Shown here: positions 52,345 through 60,191 of the stretch, in pieces
How positions within the stretch are numbered: the first letter of the stretch is position 1
Layout of the letters: each line of letters starts with the position of its first letter
Assembly: GCA_030524455.1 (NCBI GenBank)
Contig: JAUNGT010000014.1
Coordinates: 1-64,000 of the forward strand
DNA: 64,000 nucleotides
Source of the DNA: Eubacteriales bacterium
Lineage (GTDB): Bacteria > Bacillota > Clostridia > Lachnospirales > Lachnospiraceae
Direction: 5' to 3'
Position numbers and translations under genes: made by a program
Notes under the pieces: model-generated
The model's database searches: none
What the model was told of the DNA's origin: nothing
Seen by the model: the letters and a program-made list of their open reading frames with translations, nothing else

Positions 52345-53901
52345 ATGTCACAAATCAAGGTTACGAATCTGACGTTCTGTTATGAGGGCAGCGTTGTGCC
52401 CGTCTTTGAAAATGTTTCCTTTGTGCTGGATACGGACTGGAAGCTGGGCTTTATCGGGAGAAACGGGAAGGGAAAGACCACGTTTCTGCGGCTTTTGGCG
52501 GGCGGTTATTCCTATCGCGGCAGGATCAGCGGCAAAGCGGTATTCGATTATTTTCCTTATGAGGTTTCAAAGAAGCAGGCAGGGCAGTGTGCCTGGGAAT
52601 TTTTGGAGGAGTTAAAGCCGGGCTGCGAGCTGTGGCGGGTGCTGCGGGAGCTGGAGCGGCTGGACGTAGAGGCGGCGCTTTTATACAGGCCCTTTGAGCG
52701 TTTAAGCTTTGGGGAGCAAACGAAGGTGCTGCTGGCGGTGCTGTTTTCCGGGGAACAGGATTTTTTGCTGATTGATGAGCCGACCAATCATCTGGACGAA
52801 GAGGCCAGAGAGACCGTCAAGCGGTATTTGCAGGGCAAAAAGGGATTTATCCTGGTCTCTCATGACCGGGATATGCTGGATGCCTGCGTGGATCATGTGC
52901 TGGTACTGAACCGGGAGAGCCTGGAGGTGCAGAACGGCAATTTTTCAAGCTGGTGGGAAAATAAGAGGCGCATGGATCAGTTTGCCCGTGCGGAGAATGA
53001 AAAGCATCAAAGAGAGATCGCGGCCTTAAAACGGGCGGCGGAGCAGAGCGACCGCTGGGCGAAGCAGAATGAAAGCGAAAAGATCGGTTTTGATCCGGGA
53101 AAGGAGCCGGACCGGTTCAAGGGTACCCGCTCTTATATCGGGGAGAAGACCCGGAAGCTGCAGGCGCGGGCCAAAAGCTTTGAACGGCGCATGGAGCGGG
53201 AGCTGGAGAAGAAGGAGGGGCTTTTAAAGGACCTGGAAAATCCGGTGGATTTAAAGCTGATGCCCCTGTCCTTTCACCGGGAGCGACTGCTGTTTGCACG
53301 GGATTTGTGCCTGAAGTATCCGGGTCAGGAGCGGGCCGTGCTGGAGGGCTTGTCCTTTGAGCTGTTGCGGGGCGAGCGGGTTTTTCTCCACGGGAAAAAC
53401 GGCTGCGGAAAATCCACGCTGCTGCGGGCGGTTTTGCAGGCGGCCCGGACGGACGCCCGGGGAAGGGTTCCTGCAGGCGACCCGGCAGAAGAAGGGCCGA
53501 AGCTTTGCGACGGCAGCCTGCAGGTGGCCTCCGGCCTGGTGATTTCCTATATCAGCCAGGACACCGGTATGCTGCGGGGGACGCTGCGGCAGCTTTGCCG
53601 CAGGCAGGAGCTGGAGGAAAGCCTGCTGCTGGCGCTTTTGCGGCAGCTGGACGTGGAACGGAGTCAGTTTGAAAAGCCCATGGAGTATTTTTCGGAGGGA
53701 CAGAAGAAAAAGGTGTTGATCGCGGCCAGCCTGGCCAGGCCGGCCCATTTATATATCTGGGACGAGCCCTTAAATTTTGTCGATGTGTTTTCCCGTATGC
53801 AGCTGGAGACGTTGCTGCTAAAATATACCCCCACCATGCTGGCGGTGGATCACGACGCGCGCTTTCGGAGCAATGTGGCCACCCGGATCGTGGAGCTGTG
53901 A
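52345..53901 (+). CDS. ABC-F ribosomal protection protein, Lsa-like
   Basis: ATG 52345 lies 7 bases after GGGAGG; ATG 52339 is too close. 518 residues, two ATPase domains and no membrane segment. Domain 1 has Walker A FIGRNGKGKTTFLRLL, signature LSFGEQTKVLLA and Walker B FLLIDEPTNHLDEEA; domain 2 has HGKNGCGKSTLLRAV, YFSEGQKKKVLIAASL and LYIWDEPLNFVDVFSR. Between them is a basic linker (~residues 200-300) that reaches the ribosome in this class. The FVDVFS ending of Walker B is typical of Lsa/Vga/Msr-like resistance factors. It could protect against lincosamides, streptogramin A and pleuromutilins; spectrum is inference. Confidence 0.8.
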   Translation: MSQIKVTNLTFCYEGSVVPVFENVSFVLDTDWKLGFIGRNGKGKTTFLRLLAGGYSYRGRISGKAVFDYFPYEVSKKQAGQCAWEFLEELKPGCELWRVLRELERLDVEAALLYRPFERLSFGEQTKVLLAVLFSGEQDFLLIDEPTNHLDEEARETVKRYLQGKKGFILVSHDRDMLDACVDHVLVLNRESLEVQNGNFSSWWENKRRMDQFARAENEKHQREIAALKRAAEQSDRWAKQNESEKIGFDPGKEPDRFKGTRSYIGEKTRKLQARAKSFERRMERELEKKEGLLKDLENPVDLKLMPLSFHRERLLFARDLCLKYPGQERAVLEGLSFELLRGERVFLHGKNGCGKSTLLRAVLQAARTDARGRVPAGDPAEEGPKLCDGSLQVASGLVISYISQDTGMLRGTLRQLCRRQELEESLLLALLRQLDVERSQFEKPMEYFSEGQKKKVLIAASLARPAHLYIWDEPLNFVDVFSRMQLETLLLKYTPTMLAVDHDARFRSNVATRIVEL

Positions 53902-53970
53902 AATCCGGAAAAAGTGAGAAAATCGTAAGATTTTCTTAGGGTTTTCCGCAAGAATCATGCCGGGGGAAGC

Positions 53971-53979
53971 TGGTATACT
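53971..53979 (+). promoter_or_regulatory. extended -10 promoter for the van-like operon
   Basis: TGGTATACT provides a TG-n extension and -10 TATACT (53974-53979). No convincing -35 is present 16-18 bp upstream, suggesting an activator-dependent promoter, as expected if a VanR-type regulator controls its own operon. The transcript would begin at the left edge of the inverted-repeat element. Confidence 0.4.
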
Positions 53980-53980
53980 G

Positions 53981-54169
53981 GTAACAGTTCAGCCAGCCGG
54001 GAGTGGACGGAAAAAATCGTGCTCGCACGAATTTTGGCCGGTTGCTCCCGGCTGAGGGAGCGCCTGATTATGAGCAGGAAACGGCGTTCTGCCTTATTCC
54101 GCAGATAGCCGCGAAGCGGCGGAAAGCGCGTTAGCGCGGCTTTGCGAATGGCGCGGGCTGAACTGTTAC
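53981..54169 (+). repeat. 189-bp inverted-repeat element between the ABC-F gene and vanR
   Basis: Outer perfect 14-bp inverted repeat GTAACAGTTCAGCC (53981-53994) and its complement (54156-54169). Inside are AGCCGGGAG/CTCCCGGCT (53995-54003 with about 54045-54053), TCGTGC/GCACGA, and further stems such as GCCGC/GCGGC and GCGCG/CGCGC. It occupies the leader of vanR. It may be a MITE-like mobile element or a structured leader RNA. No protein-coding capacity is visible. Flanking bases show no clear target duplication. Confidence 0.7.
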
Positions 54170-54203
54170 ATATATTAGTAAAAAACCCAGGAGGCTCACA
54201 GAG

Positions 54204-54890
54204 ATGTCTTGTATTTTGGTGGTGGATGATGAACAGGAAATCGCGGATTTGGTGGCGCTTTATCTGAGAAGCGAGGGCTATGAGGTGGCTGTCTGCTGCG
54301 ACGGCGCCGCCGCTCTTTCCTGTGTGGAACAAAAGGAGCTGTCTTTGGCGGTGCTGGACGTGATGCTGCCGGATATCAGCGGATTTACGCTTTGTCAGCG
54401 GATTCGGGAGAAGCATTTATTTCCGATTATCATGCTCACGGCCCGGGGAGAGGATCTGGACAAGATCAACGGGCTGACGCTGGGGGCGGACGATTATATC
54501 ACCAAGCCCTTTCAGCCGTTGGAGCTGGTGGCCAGGGTCAAGACCCAGCTGCGGCGATACACTTGCTATAATACGGCGGAGCCCAGAAAATCCAGGGAGG
54601 TGGATATCCGGGGGCTTTACCTGTCGGCGGACAGCAGGAAGTGCGTGCTGTATGGCAGGGAGATTGGACTGACGCCCATCGAGTTTGATATTCTCTGGTA
54701 TTTGTGCGGGAATCAGGGACGGGTCGTATCCTCGGAGGAGTTGTTTGAGGCGGTCTGGAAGGAGCGGTATCTGGACAGCAACAATACCGTGATGGCGCAC
54801 ATTGCCCGGCTGCGGGAAAAGCTGCAGGAGCCGGCGCGGAAACCAAGATTTGTCAGGACTGTGTGGGGAGTGGGGTATACCGTTGAATAA
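54204..54890 (+). CDS. vanR: VanR-like OmpR-family response regulator
   Basis: 228 residues. Receiver domain: acidic pocket VVDDEQEI, phospho-Asp in AVLDVMLPDISG, and Lys in DDYITKPFQPLEL. The C-terminal winged helix (LTPIEFDILWYLCGNQGRVV, then NTVMAHIARLREKLQEP and VRTVWGVGYTVE) is of the OmpR type. ATG 54204 follows AGGAGGCTCACAGAG. The stop overlaps the TTG start of the kinase. Similarity to VanR proteins plus the ligase and VanW genes downstream identify it as the regulator of the vanG-like operon. Confidence 0.88.
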   Translation: MSCILVVDDEQEIADLVALYLRSEGYEVAVCCDGAAALSCVEQKELSLAVLDVMLPDISGFTLCQRIREKHLFPIIMLTARGEDLDKINGLTLGADDYITKPFQPLELVARVKTQLRRYTCYNTAEPRKSREVDIRGLYLSADSRKCVLYGREIGLTPIEFDILWYLCGNQGRVVSSEELFEAVWKERYLDSNNTVMAHIARLREKLQEPARKPRFVRTVWGVGYTVE

Positions 54891-56043
54891 GATAAGGAAG
54901 AAATGGAAGGACAGGCTGGGGAAAAGCGCGGGCAAGATCGTGCTGCAGTATTGGGCGGCGATGGCCGGATTTACGGTGGTATTTTTAGTTGGCGGCATGT
55001 TTTGCTGGAAAATCGTTTCAAACTGGAGCAGCCGTATGGGAGGGCCGGTGGGAGATTTCCTCTTTGGGCTGATACGGCTGGCCATCGACTATGCGCCTGT
55101 GGTGGTGGCTGTGCCGCTGCTTGTCGGGTATTTTTGGATTACGGCTTCCTTTATGGCCCGTCCGCTGCGGTATCTGGATGCGCTGGTGTCGGCGGCGGAG
55201 CGGCTGGCCAGACCGGAGTCCGGGCCGGTGGAGCTTCCGGCCGAGCTGTCGGCTACGGAAAATGAGCTGAATCTGGTGCGGGAGCGGGTACTGCGGGAAG
55301 CCCGGACGGCCCGGGAGACGGAGCGGCAAAAAAATGATCTGGTCGTTTATCTGGCCCATGATTTGAAGACGCCCTTAACCAGCGTGATCGGTTATCTGAC
55401 GCTGCTGCGGGACGAGCCGCAGCTTTCGGAGCAGCTGAGGCAAAAATATCTGGGCGTGGCGCTGGGAAAGGCCCAGCGGCTGGAGGAGCTGATCAATGAA
55501 TTTTTTGATATTACCCGGTTTAATTTAAGCCGGATTGTGCTGGAGGAGGAGCCGGTGAATCTGACCCGGCTGCTGGAACAGACCGCCTCGGAGTTTTTGC
55601 CGGTGCTGGAGGAAAAGGGGATGCGCTGGCAGCTGGCGCTTGCGGATCGGATACAGATTGTGGGCGATCCGGATAAGCTGGCCAGAGTGTTTGACAATCT
55701 GTTCCGCAACGCGGTCAATTACGGGGACGCGGGCAGCGATATTGCCGTCACGCTGTCCGGGGAAGAGCGGCAGGCTGTCGTCCGGGTTAAAAATGCAGGG
55801 CGGACGATCCCGCCGGAGAAGCTGGAACGGATTTTTGAGCAGTTTTTCCGCCTGGACAGCGCCCGGCAGAGCGGCACCGGCGGGGCGGGACTGGGACTGG
55901 CCATTGCAAAGCAGATCGTGGAGTGCCACGGCGGCACGATCTGTGCGCAAAGCAGCGGGGGGAGCGTCACGTTTTGCGTGGCACTGCCGCTGGACGAAGT
56001 GCACGAAGCAGAAAGGAGCGCAGTATGGAGCGAAAATATCTGA
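54883..56043 (+). CDS. vanS: VanS-like sensor histidine kinase
   Basis: I take the TTG at 54883 as the start because no ATG exists in a sensible place and GGAGTGGGG lies upstream; it overlaps the vanR stop. 386 residues: two membrane helices (about 15-40, 66-85, FTVVFLVGGMFCWKIV and YAPVVVAVPLLVGYFWI), a HAMP-like linker, the phospho-His H-box LAHDLKTPLTSVIGYLTLLR, N-box LFRNAVNY, and G-boxes IFEQFFRLDSARQSGTGGAG, LGLAIAKQIV. It would sense a cell-wall signal and phosphorylate VanR. The short extracytoplasmic loop between the helices resembles VanS of the low-level types. Confidence 0.85.
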   Translation: MNKIRKKWKDRLGKSAGKIVLQYWAAMAGFTVVFLVGGMFCWKIVSNWSSRMGGPVGDFLFGLIRLAIDYAPVVVAVPLLVGYFWITASFMARPLRYLDALVSAAERLARPESGPVELPAELSATENELNLVRERVLREARTARETERQKNDLVVYLAHDLKTPLTSVIGYLTLLRDEPQLSEQLRQKYLGVALGKAQRLEELINEFFDITRFNLSRIVLEEEPVNLTRLLEQTASEFLPVLEEKGMRWQLALADRIQIVGDPDKLARVFDNLFRNAVNYGDAGSDIAVTLSGEERQAVVRVKNAGRTIPPEKLERIFEQFFRLDSARQSGTGGAGLGLAIAKQIVECHGGTICAQSSGGSVTFCVALPLDEVHEAERSAVWSENI

Positions 56044-56849
56044 CGGAGCTGTTTCCCTGGCTCCGCCCTCTGCGGCTAAGACAGCGGAAATTTTTCTATT
56101 ATGCCGGAATGCGGCTGGATAAAAGGCTCTATGCCCTGCACAGGGAGGCGGAGCGGCTGCCGGTGGAGCTGTTTTCTTCCGCCTGCCCGATGTACAATCC
56201 CGCCACCGGCTTTGCGATGGTATATCAGGAGAACAAGGTGTTCAATCTGAAGCTGGCTGCGGCCACGCTGGACGGGCTGCACATCAGGCCGGGAGAGACC
56301 TTTTCCTTCTGGCGGCTGGTGAAGGACGCGCAGCGGGAGCAGCCCTATAAGGCCGGGCTGGCGGAGGTGAACGGGCGGCTTGTGATCGAGAAGGGCGGCG
56401 GGCTGTGTCAGCTGAGCAATCTGCTCTGCTGGGTATTGCTGCATACGCCGCTGACTGTGGCGGAGCGGCACGGACACAGAAAAAAAGATTTTCCGGAACC
56501 GCAAAGCGATGCGCCGATGGGGGTGGACGCGGCGGTGGCGGAGGGCTGGCTGGATCTGCGTTTTTACAACGACACGGCGGATACCTTCCAGATTGGAGTG
56601 AGCTTTACAAAGACCCATATCTGCGCCGCCGTATATACCGAGAGGGACAGAGGAATCCGCTGGCAGGTGGACAACCGGCAGCTGCACTATTATCGCAGGC
56701 AGGAGGAGATCTGGGAGGAGACAGACGTGGTGCGCAGGGCATGCAGGACGGACACGGGAGAGCTGCTGGAGGAGTGTCTGCTGTATCAAAACCGCTGCCG
56801 TATCGGCTATAAGCTGTCGGAGGGAACCCCGGTGGAGGAGAGGAGCTGA
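56025..56849 (+). CDS. vanW: VanW family protein
   Basis: ATG 56025 lies inside the vanS end and follows AGAAAGGAGCGCAGT. The 274-residue protein has the VanW pattern: HREAERLPVELFSSACPMYN, FNLKLAAATLDGLHIRPGET, FSFWRLVKDAQREQPYKAGL, EKGGGLCQLSNLLCWVLLHT and FYNDTADTFQIGVSFT. VanW accompanies vanB and vanG clusters but its function is not known and it is not needed for resistance. The GGGLCQLS patch is the conserved core and might form an active site. There is no clear signal peptide. Confidence 0.92.
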   Translation: MERKYLTELFPWLRPLRLRQRKFFYYAGMRLDKRLYALHREAERLPVELFSSACPMYNPATGFAMVYQENKVFNLKLAAATLDGLHIRPGETFSFWRLVKDAQREQPYKAGLAEVNGRLVIEKGGGLCQLSNLLCWVLLHTPLTVAERHGHRKKDFPEPQSDAPMGVDAAVAEGWLDLRFYNDTADTFQIGVSFTKTHICAAVYTERDRGIRWQVDNRQLHYYRRQEEIWEETDVVRRACRTDTGELLEECLLYQNRCRIGYKLSEGTPVEERS

Positions 56850-56851
56850 AA

Positions 56852-57988
56852 ATGGAAAAAAAGAAGATACTGGTGCTGTTTGGGGGCTGTTCCCCGGAAT
56901 ATGATGTGTCTCTGGAATCGGCCTATAGCGTGATTACGAAGATAGACCGGGCCAAATATCAGGTGCTTACGGTGGGGATTACGAGACAGGGAGACTGGTA
57001 TTATTTTGAAGGGGATCCCAGGGAGATTGCGGAGGACCGGTGGCAGAATCACGCTGTATTGACCATGCTTTCCCCAAACCGGACAAAGGGACGGGGATTG
57101 TTGCTGCCAAAGCAGGGGAAAACGGAGCTTTCCGACGGGCTTCGCACGCTTGCCGTGGATGTGGTGTTTCCTGTGCTGCACGGGCAAAATGGGGAGGACG
57201 GCACCGTGCAGGGGCTGTGTGCGCTGGCAGGACTGCCGGTGGTGGGCTGCTCCGTTTTAGCCTCCGCCCTTGGGATGGACAAGGCGCGGGCCCACAGGCT
57301 GGCCAAAGCGGCAGGGGTGGAGACGCCGGAGGGCTTCGTGCTGGAGAGGACTGCGGCCGGTCTGTTTGACGCAGAGACGGGAGAAAAGCAGGATCGGACA
57401 GCGCTGGCAGACCGGGCGGGACGGCTGGGATATCCGCTGTTTGTCAAGCCGGTGCGGGCGGGCTCCTCCTTTGGCGTCACCAGGGCAGAAGGACCCTGGC
57501 AGCTGCAAAAGGCCATAGAGCAGGCGCTTTGCTATGACAGCCAGGTGCTTGTGGAAGCCTGCGTGCCGGGCTTCGAGACCGGCTGCGCGGTGCTGGGCAA
57601 TGAGACGCTGTTTGTGGGAGAGGTGGACGAGATCGCGCTGGCGGAGGGGTTTTTTGACTATACCGAAAAATATGGGCTATATACCTCCCGGATCTATGTG
57701 CCTGCCCGGATTTCGGAAACGCAGGCCGCCCGGATTAAGGAGACCGCCTGCCGGGTATATCGGGCGCTGGGCTGTCAGGGCTTTGCCCGGGTGGATCTGT
57801 TTTTGACGCCGGAGGGGCGGGTCGTGTTTCATGAGGTCAACACGATTCCGGGCTTTACGTCCCACAGCCGTTTCCCGGGGATGCTCCGGGCGGCTGGACT
57901 TTCCCTGGAGCAGGTGCTGGACCGGGCCATCGATCTGGCCCTTTTACAGGCGGAGCAGCCGGAGAGGGGACGGGCAGATGAAGGGTAA
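56852..57988 (+). CDS. vanG: VanG-type D-alanine--D-serine ligase
   Basis: 378 residues, an ATP-grasp ligase. VanG/VanC-type landmarks are LFGGCSPEYDVSLESAYSVI, DVVFPVLHGQNGEDGTVQGL, VVGCSVLASALGMDKARAHR, FVKPVRAGSSFGVTRAE, the omega-loop region FFDYTEKYGLYTSRIYVPAR and the metal-binding FARVDLFLTPEGRVVFHEVN, TIPGFTSHSRFPGM. These resemble VanG far more than the housekeeping Ddl. The product would be D-Ala-D-Ser (possibly D-Ala-D-Ala as well), which lowers vancomycin affinity when built into peptidoglycan. It starts 2 bases after vanW, and its end overlaps the acetyltransferase gene. Substrate preference is inferred from the alignment pattern. Confidence 0.85.
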   Translation: MEKKKILVLFGGCSPEYDVSLESAYSVITKIDRAKYQVLTVGITRQGDWYYFEGDPREIAEDRWQNHAVLTMLSPNRTKGRGLLLPKQGKTELSDGLRTLAVDVVFPVLHGQNGEDGTVQGLCALAGLPVVGCSVLASALGMDKARAHRLAKAAGVETPEGFVLERTAAGLFDAETGEKQDRTALADRAGRLGYPLFVKPVRAGSSFGVTRAEGPWQLQKAIEQALCYDSQVLVEACVPGFETGCAVLGNETLFVGEVDEIALAEGFFDYTEKYGLYTSRIYVPARISETQAARIKETACRVYRALGCQGFARVDLFLTPEGRVVFHEVNTIPGFTSHSRFPGMLRAAGLSLEQVLDRAIDLALLQAEQPERGRADEG

Positions 57989-58478
57989 GCAATGGCTGCA
58001 GGAAAAATCCAAGGGGGATGACCTGCGTTTTTTCTGGAAAATTTTCTGGCTGCGGGAACGCAGGCGGGGCAGTTTTGCCGGAAAGCTTTTGACGCTTTTT
58101 GTCAACCGGCTCGCCTGCCGTCACGGCGGTTACATCGGGGATGGGGCCAGGCTTTTGGATGTGCCCTCCCTGCCCCATGGGCTCCACGGGGTCTATATTT
58201 CCCGGTATGCGTCCATCGGACGGGGCTGTCGGATTTATCAGCAGGTGACGATCGGGGAGGTGGCGCATCAGGCGCCCGATATCGGGGACGGCTGTCTGAT
58301 CGGCGCAGGCGCTGTGCTGGTGGGCGGCATCCGGATCGGACGGCAGGCCAAAATCGGCGCGGGCGCGGTGGTGTGCACGGATGTGCCGGATTTTGCCACG
58401 GTGGTAGCCTGGCCGCCCCGGATTTTGCAGGAAGGACATGGGACAGCAAACCGGAAGGGAGAGGCGCATGACGGATGA
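57978..58478 (+). CDS. serine-acetyltransferase-like hexapeptide-repeat protein
   Basis: ATG 57978, after AGAGGGGACGGGC, overlaps the ligase end by 11 bases. 166 residues: a helical N-terminus, then left-handed beta-helix repeats (GYIGDGARLLDVPSLPHGLH, GVYISRYASIGRGCRIYQQV, TIGEVAHQAPDIGDGCLIGA, GAVLVGGIRIGRQAKIGAGA). PHGLHG and YQQVTIG match serine O-acetyltransferase-like proteins. It would use acetyl-CoA on serine or another small hydroxyl group. No such gene belongs to classic vanG operons. It could trim the serine pool or act on a cell-wall precursor; the partner is unclear. Confidence 0.8.
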   Translation: MKGKQWLQEKSKGDDLRFFWKIFWLRERRRGSFAGKLLTLFVNRLACRHGGYIGDGARLLDVPSLPHGLHGVYISRYASIGRGCRIYQQVTIGEVAHQAPDIGDGCLIGAGAVLVGGIRIGRQAKIGAGAVVCTDVPDFATVVAWPPRILQEGHGTANRKGEAHDG

Positions 58479-59628
58479 CAGAAAAACGGAGCCGACAGAG
58501 CACGGATCGGGGAAGGGCCGCGCCTGGATTGAGATCAGCAAGGCGCATTTGCTGCATAATCTTGCCGTATTGCAGGAAAAGCTGCCGCCCGGCTGTCGTC
58601 TCATGCCGGTGGTGAAGGCGGACGCCTACGGGCACGGCGCAGCCCTGGTGGCCAAGGTCTGCGCCGGGAGAGGCATCACGGACTTTTGCGTGGCTACGGC
58701 CCGGGAGGGGCAGGCGCTGCGGCAGCAGGGAATTTCGGGGCAGATTCTGGTGCTGGGCTATACGCCGCCGGAGCAGTTTTGTCTGCTGGAAAAATGGCGG
58801 CTGTCACAGACGGTGGTGGACGAGGGATATGCCAGGCAACTGAACGCATTTGGACATCCCCTGTCCGTACAGATTGCGGTGGATACCGGGATGCATCGGC
58901 TGGGAGAGGACTGGAATACGCCGGAGCGGCTTTTTCCTGTGTTTTATATGAAAAATCTCCGGGTGGAGGGCATCTTTACCCATTTGTGCACCGCCGACGG
59001 CAGACGGCGCAGGGACCGGCGTTTTACAAAGCTGCAGGTACAGCGGTTCTGGGGGCTGACAGAGCGGCTGCGCCGGGAAAAGCTTCCCTGTCCCAATCCT
59101 CATCTGCTGGGCAGCTATGGCCTGCTGTGCTGTCCGGAGGCGGGCGGCGTCTATGCCCGGGTCGGGATCGGCCTGTACGGTACGCTGAGCAGCAGAAAAG
59201 ATCTGGGGCGGCTGGGGCAGGAGCTTTTGCCGGTGCTGTCCTTATATGCCAGGGTGGCCTGTGTCAAAACCCTGGAAAAGGGAGAGCGGGCCGGATATGG
59301 GCTGGCTTTTCTGGCCCGGCACAAAACCCGGCTGGCCGTGCTCTCGATCGGCTATGGGGACGGCATCCCCCGCAGCCTGTCCGGGGCGAAGGGGCAGGTG
59401 CTCATCGGCGGGCAGAAAGCGCCGATTGTGGGGCGTATTTGCATGGATCAGATGACGGTGGATGTGACGGACATCCGGGACGTAGGCGCAGGGGACACAG
59501 CGGTGCTGATCGGCAGCAGCGGGACAGAGGAAATTGGCGCCTGCGACCTGGCGGCCTGGGCAGGCACCATCTCCAATGAGATCCTGAGCCGTCTGGGGAG
59601 CCGCCTGCCCAGACGGCTGACACCGTAG
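58468..59628 (+). CDS. vanT: alanine racemase-fold serine racemase (VanT-like, no membrane domain)
   Basis: ATG 58468 (GGAAGGGAGAGGCGC) is preferred; ATG 58438 is an alternative. 386 residues: PLP Lys in MPVVKADAYGHG, substrate Tyr in GERAGYGLAF, SIGYGDGIPRSL, GRICMDQMTVDVT and the C-terminal TISNEILSRLGSRLP. Housekeeping alanine racemases usually read T-I-x-Y-E here; the Tyr is replaced by Asn, as in VanT serine racemases, so D-Ser is the likely product. VanT of vanC and vanG operons begins with a membrane acyltransferase-like domain, which is absent here. It ends the operon. Confidence 0.82.
   Translation: MTDDRKTEPTEHGSGKGRAWIEISKAHLLHNLAVLQEKLPPGCRLMPVVKADAYGHGAALVAKVCAGRGITDFCVATAREGQALRQQGISGQILVLGYTPPEQFCLLEKWRLSQTVVDEGYARQLNAFGHPLSVQIAVDTGMHRLGEDWNTPERLFPVFYMKNLRVEGIFTHLCTADGRRRRDRRFTKLQVQRFWGLTERLRREKLPCPNPHLLGSYGLLCCPEAGGVYARVGIGLYGTLSSRKDLGRLGQELLPVLSLYARVACVKTLEKGERAGYGLAFLARHKTRLAVLSIGYGDGIPRSLSGAKGQVLIGGQKAPIVGRICMDQMTVDVTDIRDVGAGDTAVLIGSSGTEEIGACDLAAWAGTISNEILSRLGSRLPRRLTP
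59587..59618 (+). terminator. hairpin at the end of the van-like operon
   Basis: AGCCGTCTGGG (59587-59597) pairs with CCCAGACGGCT (59608-59618), overlapping the last codons of the racemase gene. There is no T-run afterwards, so it may be an mRNA-end hairpin rather than a strong terminator. Confidence 0.45.
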
Positions 59629-59635
59629 GAAATCC

Positions 59636-59664
59636 TTGACTGAATATCCCGGATGTTGTACTCT
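59636..59664 (+). promoter_or_regulatory. possible promoter for the YcxB-like gene
   Basis: -35 TTGACT (59636-59641), 17-bp spacer, -10 TACTCT (59659-59664). A better -10 TATACT (59665-59670) lies 23 bp from this -35, so the exact promoter is uncertain. Confidence 0.35.
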
Positions 59665-59698
59665 TATACTGATTATTTACAGCGCTTGGGAGGAAATC

Positions 59699-60175
59699 AT
59701 GGACCTGGAATTTGACGTTCGCATTGATGCAGGCGTGCTATACGATTATATGCTCCGCCATACCTACAGCGGCGCGGCCGGGATTTTGGGCAGCGCGGCG
59801 GGAGCTCTGGGCGTTGTGGCCGGGGCGATGACGGGATATCCGCTTTACTGGATTTTGGGTCTTGTGATCCTGGTGTATCAGCCGGTGTCCCTGTGGCTGA
59901 GATCCCGGCGGCAGGCTCTGTCCCCGGTCTTTCAGCAGCCCCTTCATTATAAAATGACGGACGAAGGAGTGACTGTTTCCCAGGGAGAGACGGAGCAGTT
60001 CCAGAGCTGGAACGATATGTACCGGGCTGTTTCCACCGGGAAAAGCGTGATTTTATATACGACAAGGGTCAATGCCTGCATTTTTCCGCGCAGAGATCTG
60101 GGAGACCGCCAGACGGAGGTGATCGCAGCGATTTCCTCCCATATGCCGCCGAAAAAGGTGCAGATCCGTTTTTAA
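59699..60175 (+). CDS. YcxB-like small membrane protein
   Basis: ATG 59699 follows GGGAGGAAATC; the longer frame (59636) would start inside the promoter. 158 residues: a short cytoplasmic strand, two hydrophobic helices (AAGILGSAAGALGVVAGAMT, YPLYWILGLVILVYQPVSLW), then a soluble half with the YcxB-like pattern (KMTDEGVTVSQGETEQFQSW, RAVSTGKSVILYTTRVNACI, FPRRDLGDR). Function is unknown. It lies between the vanG-like operon and the t6A operon and may belong to either. Confidence 0.75.
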   Translation: MDLEFDVRIDAGVLYDYMLRHTYSGAAGILGSAAGALGVVAGAMTGYPLYWILGLVILVYQPVSLWLRSRRQALSPVFQQPLHYKMTDEGVTVSQGETEQFQSWNDMYRAVSTGKSVILYTTRVNACIFPRRDLGDRQTEVIAAISSHMPPKKVQIRF

Positions 60176-60191
60176 AAGGAAAGAGGTGCTT

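Noticed and set aside
52203..52385. 60-codon frame in the ABC-F leader as a gene
   Set aside because: It has no ribosome-binding site, overlaps the real start and contains the hairpins of the leader.
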